Origin: an uncultured Clostridia bacterium
GTDB lineage: Bacteria; Bacillota; Clostridia; TANB77; CAG-508
DNA length: 35,523 bases
Assembly (NCBI GenBank): GCA_944386715.1
Contig: CALXCD010000019.1
Location: 1 to 35,523 of the forward strand
Direction: 5' to 3'
Shown here one piece after another: positions 6,761-15,427 of this stretch (the stretch's first letter is position 1; each line of letters starts with the position of its first letter). The notes under the pieces are model-generated. The model saw only the letters and a program-made list of their open reading frames with translations. It ran no database searches and was not told where the DNA came from. The position numbers and the translations under genes are program-made.

Positions 6761-6964
6761 ATGCCAAAATTAAAAACAAACAAAGCTGCAAAGAAAAGAT
6801 ATTCTTTAACAGCAACAGGAAAAGTAAAAAGAACAAAATCAAACAGAAGACATTTATTAGCAAATAAAACAAAAAGACAAAAAAAATCAGGAAAAATTCA
6901 AAATGCTTATGCTAGCAAAACTTGTGAAAATACAATCAAAAAATTATTACCATATGGTAATTAA
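6761..6964 (+). CDS. rpmI: 50S ribosomal protein L35
   Basis: Small, very basic 67-residue protein of the large subunit. It begins MPKLKTNKAAKKRY and contains the family's KRTKSNRRHLL and KTKRQK stretches. A good ribosome site (AAAGGAGAT) lies eight bases before the ATG. It sits between infC and rplT in the universal order and is controlled with them through the leader at 6062-6192. Confidence 0.97.
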   Translation: MPKLKTNKAAKKRYSLTATGKVKRTKSNRRHLLANKTKRQKKSGKIQNAYASKTCENTIKKLLPYGN

Positions 6965-6995
6965 TCAAAATTAGAAATTAAGGAAGGTGAAATAG

Positions 6996-7346
6996 ATGGC
7001 AAGAGTAAAAACAGCAAGAACAACAAGAGCAAGACATAAAAAAATATTAAAACAAGCAAAAGGATATTATGGTGCAAAACACTATAGATTTAGAAATGCA
7101 AACCAAGCAGTAATGAAATCTTTATCTTACGCATATGTAGGAAGAAAAGATAAAAAAAGTAATTTCAGAAAATTATGGATAGCAAGAATTAATGCAGCAG
7201 CTAGAATGAATGGAACAACTTATAGTAAAATGATTGCAGGATTAAAAAAAGCAAATGTTACCATTAATAGAAAAATGTTAGCTGATATTGCTATCACAGA
7301 CCCAAAAGCTTTTACAGAAATTGCTGAAATAGCAAAAAATGCATAA
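6996..7346 (+). CDS. rplT: 50S ribosomal protein L20
   Basis: L20 is an early-assembly 23S rRNA-binding protein and, in firmicutes, the translational or transcriptional repressor of infC-rpmI-rplT. The 116-residue sequence is typical: [50 protein letters not shown] and KMLADIA. AAGGAAGGTG precedes the ATG. A terminator follows, closing the operon. Confidence 0.97.
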   Translation: MARVKTARTTRARHKKILKQAKGYYGAKHYRFRNANQAVMKSLSYAYVGRKDKKSNFRKLWIARINAAARMNGTTYSKMIAGLKKANVTINRKMLADIAITDPKAFTEIAEIAKNA

Positions 7347-7362
7347 AAAGAAAGATAGAAAG

Positions 7363-7386
7363 AACGCTAATTTTGGCGTTTTTTTT
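7363..7386 (+). terminator. Rho-independent terminator of the infC operon
   Basis: AACGC (7363-7367) pairs with GCGTT (7376-7380), followed by T through 7386. It lies 16 bases after the rplT stop. Confidence 0.7.
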
Positions 7387-7390
7387 AAAA

Positions 7391-7419
7391 TTGCCAATGG
7401 GGATGTCCCTTTTTGGTAA
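7391..7419 (+). repeat. GGGAC-type short palindromic repeat
   Basis: TTGCCAAT at the left and TTGGTAA at the right form imperfect inverted arms around GGGGATGTCCC. It is one of at least six related copies in the window (2280, 7391, 11381, 24891, 25961, 26121). The rest of the gap up to 7522 shows nothing else clear. Confidence 0.6.
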
Positions 7420-7522
7420 CTTTAATATTTTGATAATATATCAACAATTTAAGAAATAGGAAACATAAACAAACGAACTAAAAAGGAACATATCTATTAG
7501 AGAGTAAGTATAGGAGAAAAGA

Positions 7523-9877
7523 ATGATACGATATCAACCAAATCCAAAAATAGGATTAAACAAAGAACAAGTAGAGAAAAGAAAACAAGAAGATTTATGG
7601 AATAAAGATACAAGTGTACCAACTAAAAGTATAAAAAGAATTTTATATGATAATTTTTTTACATTATTCAATTTTTTAAACTTATTTCTAGCGATAGCCA
7701 TTTTTATTACAGGTTCATACAAAAATATGCTATTTCTATTTATTGTTATTTTTAATACTGCAATTAGTACCATACAAGAGATTCATTCTAAAAGAGTGGT
7801 AGATAAATTAGCAGTAATGGCAACCAGTAAGGCAAAAGTAATAAGAGAGGGAAAGAAAGAAGAAATATCTATTCATGAGATTGTTTTAGATGACATTATT
7901 GAATTTCATACAGGAAATCAAATACCAACAGATAGTATTTTACTAGAAGGAGAAGTATTAGTAAATGAATCTTTTATTACAGGAGAGCCAGACACTATTG
8001 AGAAAAAAGCAGGAGACATGCTCATGTCTGGAAGTTATATCGTTAGTGGAAAATGTATTGCTAAGGTAGAACATATAGGAGAAGACAATTTTACTTCTCA
8101 AATTTCTAGTGGGGCAAAGTATGTAAAAAAGATAAATTCAGAAATTATGTCATCCCTTCAAAAAATTATTAAAATATTAACTTTTATTATTATTCCAATA
8201 GGAATTGCTCTATTTTATTCCCAGTTCCATGTACAAGGAGCAACTTGGCAAACTGCAGTAGTAAAAACTGTTGCAGCAGTAATTGGAATGATACCAGAAG
8301 GACTAGTGTTATTAACAAGCACAGTTTTAGCAGTAAGTGTTATTAGATTATCACGCTCTAAAGTATTAGTGCAAGAATTATACTGTATTGAAACACTAGC
8401 AAGAGTGGATACACTTTGTTTAGATAAAACAGGAACTTTAACAGAAGGAAATATGGAAGTAAGAAAATATATTCCTTTAAATAAAGATAAAAAAGAAATG
8501 GAAAATATTTTGGCAAATATAGCAAAAGCTTCAGAAGATGAAAATAGTACAATAGAAGCAATCCGAAATAGTTTTACAAAGATAGAACAGGAATTTCAAG
8601 CTATTAAAAAAGTTGCCTTTTCATCTAAAACAAAATGGTCTGGAATCCAGTTTGAAGAACGAGGAACCTATATCATAGGTGCTCCAGAAATCGTGTTAAA
8701 AGGAAGTTATAAAAAATATGAAAAAGAAATACAAGAATATGCAAAAGATTACAGGGTACTTGTATTAGCACAATCTCAGGAAGAATTGCAAAAGCAAGAA
8801 TTACCACAAAAATTAGAATTAGTGGGATATATTTTGATTTTAGACAAAATCAGAAAAGAAGCGAAACAAACTTTAGAATATTTTGAAAAACAAGGAGTCG
8901 ATATCAAGATAATTTCAGGGGATAATCCTGTTACTGTTTCTAAAATTGCAAAACAAGTAGGAGTAAAAGACTTCGAAAAATATATAGATATGTCTACTGT
9001 CCCAGAGAAAAAGATAGAAGAGGTAGCAAATCAATATACCATATTTGGTAGAGTATCACCTATGCAAAAAAAACAATTAGTAGTAGCAATGCAAAAACAA
9101 GGAAAAACAGTAGCAATGACAGGAGATGGAGTCAATGACGTGCTAGCCCTAAAAACAGCAGATTGTAGTATTGCAATGGCAAACGGAAGTGATGCTACTA
9201 AAAGTGTATCACAATTAATTTTATTAGATTCTAATTTTGCATCTATGCCAAAGGTAGTAGCAGAAGGTAGAAGAACTATCAATAATATCCAACGTTCTGC
9301 CTCACTATTTTTAGTAAAAACCATATATTCTACTATCTTAGCAATCATGTTTTTAATAATGGGCGATAGCTATCCATTTATACCAATTCAATTAAGCTTA
9401 ATCAGTGTAGTAACCATAGGCATTCCATCCTTTATATTAGCATTAGAGCCAAATAAAGAAAAAATTCAAGGACATTTTATGCAAAACGTTATTGCAAAAG
9501 CAATTCCAACAGGATTAACAGTGGCTATCAATATTTTTGCAATTAATAGTTTGCATGAATGGGGAATCATACCAACAGCTTATTATTCAAGTTTGTGTGT
9601 TATTTCAACAGGAATATGTGGAATCATTTTATTATTTACATTAGCAAAAACTAGAAAGAGTGAAGAAAGCAAATTACCATTTTCCATTTTTAGATTATCT
9701 CTTGTCATCATTTTAACAATAATTTTTATACTTGGATTAACGACACTAGACGGATTGTTTAATATTGCACCTTTAGAACCAATGCTAAAAATTATTATTA
9801 GATTGCTAGTAATATCTATTATTAATTTTATTATATTGAGCTGGGTTATGAAAAAAATATTAGTAAAAATTAAGTAG
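7523..9877 (+). CDS. P-type cation-transporting ATPase, CtpE-like
   Basis: A 784-residue P-type ATPase that would couple ATP hydrolysis to cation transport across the membrane. Motifs in order: TGEP of the actuator domain (about 153-156), PEGL in the fourth membrane segment (258-261), phosphorylation site DKTGT (D301) and hinge TGDGVND (533-539). Two N-terminal hydrophobic segments (about 45-90) and six C-terminal ones complete the fold. It has no heavy-metal domain and no CPC. The PEGLVLLTS plus LARVDTLCLDKTGTLTEG context most resembles the CtpE group, for which calcium transport has been reported in mycobacteria; the ion here is inference. It appears monocistronic, with an upstream repeat and a downstream terminator. 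Confidence 0.88.
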   Translation: MIRYQPNPKIGLNKEQVEKRKQEDLWNKDTSVPTKSIKRILYDNFFTLFNFLNLFLAIAIFITGSYKNMLFLFIVIFNTAISTIQEIHSKRVVDKLAVMATSKAKVIREGKKEEISIHEIVLDDIIEFHTGNQIPTDSILLEGEVLVNESFITGEPDTIEKKAGDMLMSGSYIVSGKCIAKVEHIGEDNFTSQISSGAKYVKKINSEIMSSLQKIIKILTFIIIPIGIALFYSQFHVQGATWQTAVVKTVAAVIGMIPEGLVLLTSTVLAVSVIRLSRSKVLVQELYCIETLARVDTLCLDKTGTLTEGNMEVRKYIPLNKDKKEMENILANIAKASEDENSTIEAIRNSFTKIEQEFQAIKKVAFSSKTKWSGIQFEERGTYIIGAPEIVLKGSYKKYEKEIQEYAKDYRVLVLAQSQEELQKQELPQKLELVGYILILDKIRKEAKQTLEYFEKQGVDIKIISGDNPVTVSKIAKQVGVKDFEKYIDMSTVPEKKIEEVANQYTIFGRVSPMQKKQLVVAMQKQGKTVAMTGDGVNDVLALKTADCSIAMANGSDATKSVSQLILLDSNFASMPKVVAEGRRTINNIQRSASLFLVKTIYSTILAIMFLIMGDSYPFIPIQLSLISVVTIGIPSFILALEPNKEKIQGHFMQNVIAKAIPTGLTVAINIFAINSLHEWGIIPTAYYSSLCVISTGICGIILLFTLAKTRKSEESKLPFSIFRLSLVIILTIIFILGLTTLDGLFNIAPLEPMLKIIIRLLVISIINFIILSWVMKKILVKIK

Positions 9878-9910
9878 AAAAAATAATAAAAAGAACATTA
9901 TAAATCAAAA

Positions 9911-9940
9911 GAGGGACTCGTTATGAGTCCCAATTTTTTT
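9911..9940 (+). terminator. Bidirectional terminator between the ATPase and spoVA operon
   Basis: A perfect 7-bp stem GGGACTC (9913-9919) / GAGTCCC (9925-9931) with loop GTTAT, followed by AATTTTTTT. On the minus strand it is followed by TCTTTT, so it can serve both convergent units. Confidence 0.8.
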
Positions 9941-9950
9941 GATGATAATA

Positions 9951-10343
9951 TTATTGTTTTTTCATTTTTGGTTTAGAAATAAGAGAAGCTAAATAGCCAA
10001 AGAAAACAGCAGCAGCGATACCACCGGCAGCAGCTTTAACACCACCAGTAAAAGCACCAATTAATCCATATTGCTCAATACCTTCAATAGCTCCTTTTGC
10101 CAAATTATATCCAAAACCAGTAAGGGGAACCGTAGCCCCAGCTCCTGCAAAATCCACTAAATATTGATAAATTCCCAATCCGCCTAAAATAGCACCTGTA
10201 GTAACAAAAATAACCAATATTTTAGCAGGAGTTAACTTTGTTTTATCTATTAAAACTTGACCGATGATACAAATAATTCCACCAGTGACGAAACATTTTA
10301 ATAATACCATCCAATCAAAAACATTTGCCCAATTAATATCCAT
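9951..10343 (-). CDS. spoVAE: Stage V sporulation protein AE
   Basis: Membrane subunit of the SpoVA channel, which moves calcium-dipicolinate into the forespore and out at germination. The 130 residues are mostly hydrophobic with about four membrane segments; family signatures include LKCFVTGGIICIIGQ near the N-terminus and VDFAGAGATVPLTGFG in the middle. SpoVAC carries the same FAGAGsxxPxTGF motif, as expected for these paralogues. The ATG has AAAGGATAA just upstream, 13 bases after spoVAD. It is the last gene of the minus-strand operon. Confidence 0.93.
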   Translation of the reverse strand: MDINWANVFDWMVLLKCFVTGGIICIIGQVLIDKTKLTPAKILVIFVTTGAILGGLGIYQYLVDFAGAGATVPLTGFGYNLAKGAIEGIEQYGLIGAFTGGVKAAAGGIAAAVFFGYLASLISKPKMKKQ

Positions 10344-10356
10344 TTTCTTATCCTTT

Positions 10357-11358
10357 CTATATTTCTATACTAATGGCATGTGCAATTCCAGGAATCGATT
10401 CTCCTTGTTGAGAACTTGTGGAATTCATCAATGCACCAGTTGCTATTAATAAAATTTTCTTTAATTTTTTCTCTTTCAACTGTTTAAAGAAATAGCCAGA
10501 AAAAACTGTACCACAGCAAGCACATCCACTACCACCAGAATGTGTATCTTGCTCATTTTTATCAAAAATCATAACACCACAATCATTATAATTACTTTTA
10601 ATGTTATAACCTTTTGACTTTGCAATATCAATCACAATATCTTTACCAATATAACCTAAATCCCCACTAATAATAGCATCATAATAACTAGGATTTCGAC
10701 CAGTGTCTTGAAAGTGTGAGATTAATGTATCTGCAAAAGCTGGTGCCATAGCAGCTCCCATATTATTTACGTCTTTAATTCCCATATCCACAATTTTACC
10801 AGGTGTAATATGTGTAATATAAGGACCTTCACCAGACTTAGAAAGAATAGCTGCGCCACTACCAGTCACAGTCCATTGACTAGTAGGAGGTCTTTGATTT
10901 CCTAATTCCAAAGGAAAACGAAATTGTTTTTCAGCACTACAAAAATGACTAGAAGTAGCACATAAAACATGGCTTGCAAAACTTTCTACACAAATAGCTC
11001 CTAAACTCATTGATTCTACAAAAGTAGAGCATGCTCCAAAAACTCCAAAAAAAGGAATATTTAATTCTCGTAATCCGAAACTAGAAGAAATACATTGATT
11101 TAATAAATCACCAGCAAAAACACAATCAATATCAGTAGAAGCAATACCAGATTTTGAAATAACCATATTAACAGTTTCTTTTACGATTTTACTTTCTGCT
11201 TTTTCCCAAGTTTTTTCACCCCAAAACTCATCTTCTAATGTCTGGTCAAAATATTTTGCCAAAGGACCTTGAGCTTCCTTGGGACCTACAATACTAGCAC
11301 AATCTAATATAGTAGGTGGTGTATTAAATTTAATTGTTTGACTTCCTAACTTTTCCAA
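10357..11358 (-). CDS. spoVAD: Stage V sporulation protein AD
   Basis: SpoVAD is a thiolase-fold, dipicolinic-acid-binding protein of the SpoVA complex on the outer face of the spore inner membrane. Family blocks: GSQTIKFNTPPTIL at the N-terminus, ASIVGPKEAQGPL, VFAGDLLNQ, FFGVFGACSTFVESM, QRPPTSQWTVTGSGA and HSGGSGCACCGTVF. I take the TTG at 11358 as the start: it gives MEKLGSQTIKF, matching homologues, with ATAGGAG 8 bases upstream, and makes 333 residues. A longer frame from ATG 11412 exists, but its first codons read through a palindromic repeat and the ribosome site, so it is unlikely. The repeat separates it from spoVAC. Confidence 0.93.
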   Translation of the reverse strand: MEKLGSQTIKFNTPPTILDCASIVGPKEAQGPLAKYFDQTLEDEFWGEKTWEKAESKIVKETVNMVISKSGIASTDIDCVFAGDLLNQCISSSFGLRELNIPFFGVFGACSTFVESMSLGAICVESFASHVLCATSSHFCSAEKQFRFPLELGNQRPPTSQWTVTGSGAAILSKSGEGPYITHITPGKIVDMGIKDVNNMGAAMAPAFADTLISHFQDTGRNPSYYDAIISGDLGYIGKDIVIDIAKSKGYNIKSNYNDCGVMIFDKNEQDTHSGGSGCACCGTVFSGYFFKQLKEKKLKKILLIATGALMNSTSSQQGESIPGIAHAISIEI

Positions 11359-11380
11359 AAAATCAACTCCTATCTTAATT

Positions 11381-11448
11381 TGGTTATTGGGGGACAGGTC
11401 CCGAATAACCATTTTTGGCTAATCAGGGTCTGACCCCCAATGACCAAA
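11381..11448 (+). repeat. Two adjacent GGGAC-type palindromes inside the spoVA operon
   Basis: First unit 11381-11411: TGGTTATT and AATAACCA are perfect inverted arms, with GGGAC/GTCCC inside. Second unit about 11413-11448: TTTGGCTAAT and ATGACCAAA form imperfect arms around GGGTCTGACCC. They fill the spoVAC-spoVAD gap almost completely. Confidence 0.7.
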
Positions 11449-11449
11449 A

Positions 11450-11914
11450 CTACACTAAAGTAACAGATTGGGTATGAAAAATCAAGTAAATCATACCAAC
11501 AATAATAGAGGCAGAAATACCAAAAACTAGAACAGGTCCAGCCACAGTGAACATTTTTCCGCCAACTCCCATGACATAACCTTCAGATTTATATTCCATT
11601 GCCGGAGAAACAATAGAATTTGCAAATCCAGTGATTGGAATTAAAGAACCAGCTCCAGCAAATTTTCCTATTTTATTAAACACATTAAGTCCTGTCAAGA
11701 AAGCAGAGATTCCAATTAAAATAATGGAAACGATTGTACCAGAAAGTTGTGTATCAAATCCACGTTCTTTACATATATTAAGAATAACTTGTCCAATGGT
11801 ACAAATAAGACCACCTACCCAAAAGGCATTAAAACAATTTTTTAAAATAGGAGAATTCGGAGATTTTTTATCCACATAATCTTGATATGTTTGTTTAGTC
11901 TCTAAAGGATCCAT
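11450..11914 (-). CDS. spoVAC: Stage V sporulation protein AC
   Basis: Membrane subunit of the SpoVA dipicolinate channel; SpoVAC of Bacillus acts as a mechanosensitive channel. The 154-residue protein has a polar N-terminal stretch, then NAFWVGGLICTIGQVI, AFLTGLNVFNKIGKFAGAG, SLIPITGFANSIVSPAMEYKSEG and a long C-terminal hydrophobic segment. All are normal for the family. The start ATG has TTAGGAGGTGA upstream. It lies 13 bases after the dodecin gene and ahead of spoVAD, from which a double palindromic repeat separates it. No spoVAA, spoVAB or spoVAF is present. Confidence 0.94.
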   Translation of the reverse strand: MDPLETKQTYQDYVDKKSPNSPILKNCFNAFWVGGLICTIGQVILNICKERGFDTQLSGTIVSIILIGISAFLTGLNVFNKIGKFAGAGSLIPITGFANSIVSPAMEYKSEGYVMGVGGKMFTVAGPVLVFGISASIIVGMIYLIFHTQSVTLV

Positions 11915-11927
11915 TCAAAATCACCTC

Positions 11928-12155
11928 CTAACTATCGGCATTATCTTTACGATTTAAATCAACTGTGAAACTTAAATCCAAATCTACAAAATATTCTGTA
12001 ATTTTATCACCGTTAATACTTGCTCTCTGATCTAAAATTTTTACTTCTGATAAATAGTCGATAGTTTTGGATGTTTCAGCAATTGCTTTCACAATAGCAT
12101 CTTTCCAAGAAACATTAGAATTACCAGTAATCAATAAATGCTTTTTTATTTCCAT
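11928..12155 (-). CDS. Dodecin-like protein
   Basis: Dodecins are small proteins (about 70 residues) that assemble into hollow dodecamers storing flavin or, in some bacteria, CoA. This 75-residue protein fits: a first strand (HLLITGNSN), the SWKDAIVKAIAETSKTI helix matching the family's SWEEA..A..RASKT pattern, then two strands (LSEVKILDQRASING, ITEYFVDLDLSFTVDLN). GGGAGG lies before the ATG. It is the first gene of the minus-strand operon ahead of spoVAC with only 13 bases between, so it is probably made with the spore genes. A sigma-G-type promoter would be expected upstream (12156-12240); I could not identify one confidently. Confidence 0.75.
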   Translation of the reverse strand: MEIKKHLLITGNSNVSWKDAIVKAIAETSKTIDYLSEVKILDQRASINGDKITEYFVDLDLSFTVDLNRKDNADS

Positions 12156-12236
12156 TTCAATAACCTCCCAAAATTTTTTTCAAAAATAGCTTATCCTAAA
12201 GTTAGAAAAAATATACAGAATTAGTAGAATTTTTAA

Positions 12237-12264
12237 TTGAAAAATGATAGAATTTTGATAAAAT
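12237..12264 (+). promoter_or_regulatory. Possible promoter of rsmB
   Basis: TTGAAA (12237-12242), a 16-base spacer, then TGATAAAAT with TAAAAT at 12259-12264. The spacing leaves only about 12 bases of leader before the ATG, which barely includes the ribosome site, so this is tentative. Confidence 0.4.
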
Positions 12265-12282
12265 AAAAGAAGGAGCAAAAAA

Positions 12283-13620
12283 ATGATAGATAAAACAAGA
12301 CAAATTGCACTAACCATTTTATATAAAATAGATAAAGAAGATGCATATTCTAATATCGCTTTGGACGAAGAATTAAGAAAAAATAGAACCCTTTTAAAAG
12401 AAAAAGATATTGGTTTGATTTCTGAAATTGTATATGGCACAACAACATGGAAAATAACAATTGACACTATTATTAAAAAGTACTCAAAACTAAAGATGGA
12501 AAAACTATCTAAATGGATTTTGAATATTTTAAGAATGGGAATCTATCAAATTGTATTTTTAGATAAGATTCCAAAATCTGCAGCAGTGAATGAAAGTGTT
12601 AATTTAGCAAAAAGATATGGGCATCATGCAAGTGCTAATTTTGTCAATGCTATTTTAAGAAAAATAGAGAAAAAAGATTATGAAGAAATGTTTCAAATAG
12701 AAGACCCAATTCAAAAAATATCTTTAACTACAGCGACACCCAAATGGCTCATAAAAGAACTATTAAAAGAAAAAACATTACAAGAAGTAGAAAAAATTTG
12801 TCAAGCCTCTCTCCAAAAACCCCAATTATCCATTAGAATTAATACCTTAAAAACAGATAGAGAAAAAGTAAGAAAAGAATTAGAAAAACTACAAATTGAT
12901 GCAAAACCAGGAATTTTAGAGGATTTTCTTGTGGTAGATAAAATGAAACAAATAGAAAAATTAAATATATTTAAACAAGGTTTATGTACTATACAAGATG
13001 AATCAGCAGGTTTAGCTGCGTTAGTTTTAAATCCTAAAGAGGAAGAAAGAATTTTAGATGCCTGTAGTGCACCAGGCGGAAAGACTAGTTATCTAGCACA
13101 ACTAATGAAAAATAAAGGTACAATAGAAGCTTGGGATATTCATCCTCATCGAACAAAATTAGTAGAAAAAACAGCTAGAAGATTAGGAATACAAATCATT
13201 CAAGCAAAAGTAAAAGATGCATCAATAAAACAAGAAGATATAGAAAAGTTTGATAAAATCTTATTAGATGTTCCTTGCTTAGGAACGGGAGTTATTAGAA
13301 GAAAACCAGATATAAAATGGAAACATACAGAATCTGACATCAAAGAAATTAAAAAGATTCAAAAAAAAATTTTACAAAATTGTTCCGAATATTTAAAAAA
13401 AGGAGGAGAGTTAGTTTATTCTACTTGTAGTATTTTGCAAGAAGAAAACGAGAATAATATTTATGAGTTTTTGGAAAAAAATAGAAATTTCAAAATAATA
13501 CCTATTGCAATTGATGAAAAAAATGATTTTTATCAATATCGCGAAAGAGATGGATATATCAAGATTTATCCAAACAAAGAAACAGATGGTTTTTTCATTT
13601 GTAAAATAAAAAAAATTTAG
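12283..13620 (+). CDS. rsmB: 16S rRNA (cytosine-967-C5)-methyltransferase
   Basis: RsmB methylates C967 of 16S rRNA with S-adenosylmethionine. The 445-residue protein has an N-terminal NusB-like RNA-binding domain (about 5-130; note GLISEIVYGT and VNLAKRYGH..FVNAILRK) and a C-terminal Rossmann methyltransferase: SAM loop DACSAPGGKT (about 259-268), the PC motif (LLDVPCLGTG, C332) and the catalytic TC motif (YSTCSI, C382). Both Cys are kept. AGAAGGAG precedes the ATG. It is divergent from the dodecin-spoVA operon and is followed by about 190 bases before the pilus locus. In many firmicutes rsmB neighbours fmt and priA; not here. Confidence 0.93.
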   Translation: MIDKTRQIALTILYKIDKEDAYSNIALDEELRKNRTLLKEKDIGLISEIVYGTTTWKITIDTIIKKYSKLKMEKLSKWILNILRMGIYQIVFLDKIPKSAAVNESVNLAKRYGHHASANFVNAILRKIEKKDYEEMFQIEDPIQKISLTTATPKWLIKELLKEKTLQEVEKICQASLQKPQLSIRINTLKTDREKVRKELEKLQIDAKPGILEDFLVVDKMKQIEKLNIFKQGLCTIQDESAGLAALVLNPKEEERILDACSAPGGKTSYLAQLMKNKGTIEAWDIHPHRTKLVEKTARRLGIQIIQAKVKDASIKQEDIEKFDKILLDVPCLGTGVIRRKPDIKWKHTESDIKEIKKIQKKILQNCSEYLKKGGELVYSTCSILQEENENNIYEFLEKNRNFKIIPIAIDEKNDFYQYRERDGYIKIYPNKETDGFFICKIKKI

Positions 13621-13664
13621 TATTACAAGAATATTACACTTATATTACAATTGTATAAAAGCTA

Positions 13665-13692
13665 TTGACTTTTTATTAAAAAAAGATAAAAT
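13665..13692 (+). promoter_or_regulatory. Promoter of the type IV pilus operon
   Basis: TTGACT (13665-13670), a 16-base spacer and GATAAAAT with TAAAAT at 13687-13692. Transcription would start near 13699, about 110 bases before the pilM-pilN ATG. The leader is AT-rich with no clear structure. Confidence 0.6.
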
Positions 13693-13807
13693 AAATTAGA
13701 ATGATTTAGCAAAAAAAGAAAAAAAATGAAAATTTAAAAATTAATTCAAGTATTGTTTTTGTAAATTTGCAAACTATAAAGATAGAAAAAAATTAAAGGA
13801 GCATAAA

Positions 13808-15427
13808 ATGTCAAATTGTTTAGGATTATATATAGAAGATAATATAATTAAATATGCTAAAGTTTCAAAAGATCATGACAATTTAAAAGTGGAATCTTTT
13901 GGTGTGAAATTTTATGAAAACATAGATGACGCTATTAAACAAACAATAGAAGAAACCTATAGTTACAAAACACCAATTAGCATCAACATAACAGAAGAAA
14001 CTTACAACTATTTCAATATGTTTGCATTATTGAATAAAAAAGATTTAGCAAAAGCAATCAAAACAGAATTTGAGTCTTATTGTGCAGACAAAGGATATAA
14101 TCCAAATGTATTTGAAACAAGATATGCAATTGTAAATGATGCTGAAGAAAAAGACAAATTAAGAGTAATACATGTAGCGGATAATAAAATAGAATTAAAT
14201 AAAAGTATTCAAAAATTCGAAAACTATAAACTTTCTAATATTACACCAATTTCTATATCTATTACCAATTTGATAGAAGCCAAACCGAAAGAAAATTGCT
14301 TAATTGTAAATATAGAAGAAAACACTATTGTAACAACTATTATAGATGAAAAAGTATATGAAATAACAACATTAGAACAAGGAAGTAAAGACATATTAAA
14401 TAAAATAAATTTAAAAGAAAATTCTTATTCGAAATCATATGAAATTGCTAAAAATACTACTATTTATACATCTGAAGGAAAAAATCCACAAGATATAGAA
14501 ATGAGTTATTTAGAAGATATTATGCCAACACTATATGAAATAGTAGGACAAGTCAAAAAAAAGGTAAATGATAGCTTGAAAAAAATTGATAAAGTCTATA
14601 TTACAGGAACAGGTGCATTAGTGAATAATATAGATTTGTATTTTCAAGAATATTTACCAGAAACAAGTTGTGAAATATTAAAACCATATTTCATTACTCC
14701 AACAAAAGATATTACTATAAAAGATTATATAGAAGTCAATTCTGCCATATCTTTAGCTTTATCAGGCTTAGGAGAAGGGATTCAAGGAATGAACTTTAAA
14801 GTCTTAAGCTTTTCTGAAAAAATACCAGATTGGTTAAAAGTAGATGTTAACCCAGAAAAAACCAAAAAAGAAAAAAAATACCTAGGTGGATTTTTTACTA
14901 ATGATTTAGGACAAAAATTAGATAAAACAGAAAAAAGTTTAATTAGAACAGCGGTAGGACTAGGAATATTGTTAGTAGTATATAGTGGTTTTTCTATTTT
15001 ATTAAACAATCAAATGCAACAAAAATACCAAGAAGCAGAAGAATCTATTACAAGTACAAATGCACAAATAGAATTAGCAGATAAAGATAATATAAAAATA
15101 CAATCAAAAACCAATGAATATACAACAATTTTGAAAAATTTACAAGAAATCAATGATAGAGTAAAAGATGTAAATGCAAGTAAAAATACAATTCCTAATT
15201 TATTAAATGAAATCATGTTTAGTATCCCAGAGGGAGTACAAATTACATCAATACAAAATACAGTAGATAGAAAAATTGAAATCACTGCACAATCTGATAG
15301 ATATGACCAATTGGGTATGTTTAAAGCAATAATACAAACAGAACAAATTTTAACAAATGTAGTTTCTTCAGCTGGACAAAAAGAGAATAATGTCATTACT
15401 GTAAAGATAGAAGGAGAATTGCCATGA
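13808..15427 (+). CDS. PilM-PilN fusion, type IV pilus inner-membrane platform
   Basis: In most type IV pilus systems PilM is an actin-like cytoplasmic protein that binds the short cytoplasmic tail of the membrane protein PilN. Here one 539-residue protein appears to hold both. Residues 1 to about 330 look like PilM (start LGLYIEDNIIKYAKV; VYITGTGALVNNIDLYF; SLALSGLG). After a Lys-rich linker there is one membrane segment near 380-400 (TAVGLGILLVVYSGFSILL), a coiled coil, and a C-terminal alpha/beta domain (TIPNLLNEIMFSIPEGVQIT) like PilN. No start or stop suggests two genes. AAAGGAG lies before the ATG, and its stop overlaps the next start (ATGA). Confidence 0.8.
   Translation: MSNCLGLYIEDNIIKYAKVSKDHDNLKVESFGVKFYENIDDAIKQTIEETYSYKTPISINITEETYNYFNMFALLNKKDLAKAIKTEFESYCADKGYNPNVFETRYAIVNDAEEKDKLRVIHVADNKIELNKSIQKFENYKLSNITPISISITNLIEAKPKENCLIVNIEENTIVTTIIDEKVYEITTLEQGSKDILNKINLKENSYSKSYEIAKNTTIYTSEGKNPQDIEMSYLEDIMPTLYEIVGQVKKKVNDSLKKIDKVYITGTGALVNNIDLYFQEYLPETSCEILKPYFITPTKDITIKDYIEVNSAISLALSGLGEGIQGMNFKVLSFSEKIPDWLKVDVNPEKTKKEKKYLGGFFTNDLGQKLDKTEKSLIRTAVGLGILLVVYSGFSILLNNQMQQKYQEAEESITSTNAQIELADKDNIKIQSKTNEYTTILKNLQEINDRVKDVNASKNTIPNLLNEIMFSIPEGVQITSIQNTVDRKIEITAQSDRYDQLGMFKAIIQTEQILTNVVSSAGQKENNVITVKIEGELP

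Noticed and set aside
10357..11412. Longer spoVAD starting at ATG 11412
   Set aside because: The extra 18 codons pass through a palindromic repeat and the ribosome site; the TTG at 11358 matches the family N-terminus.
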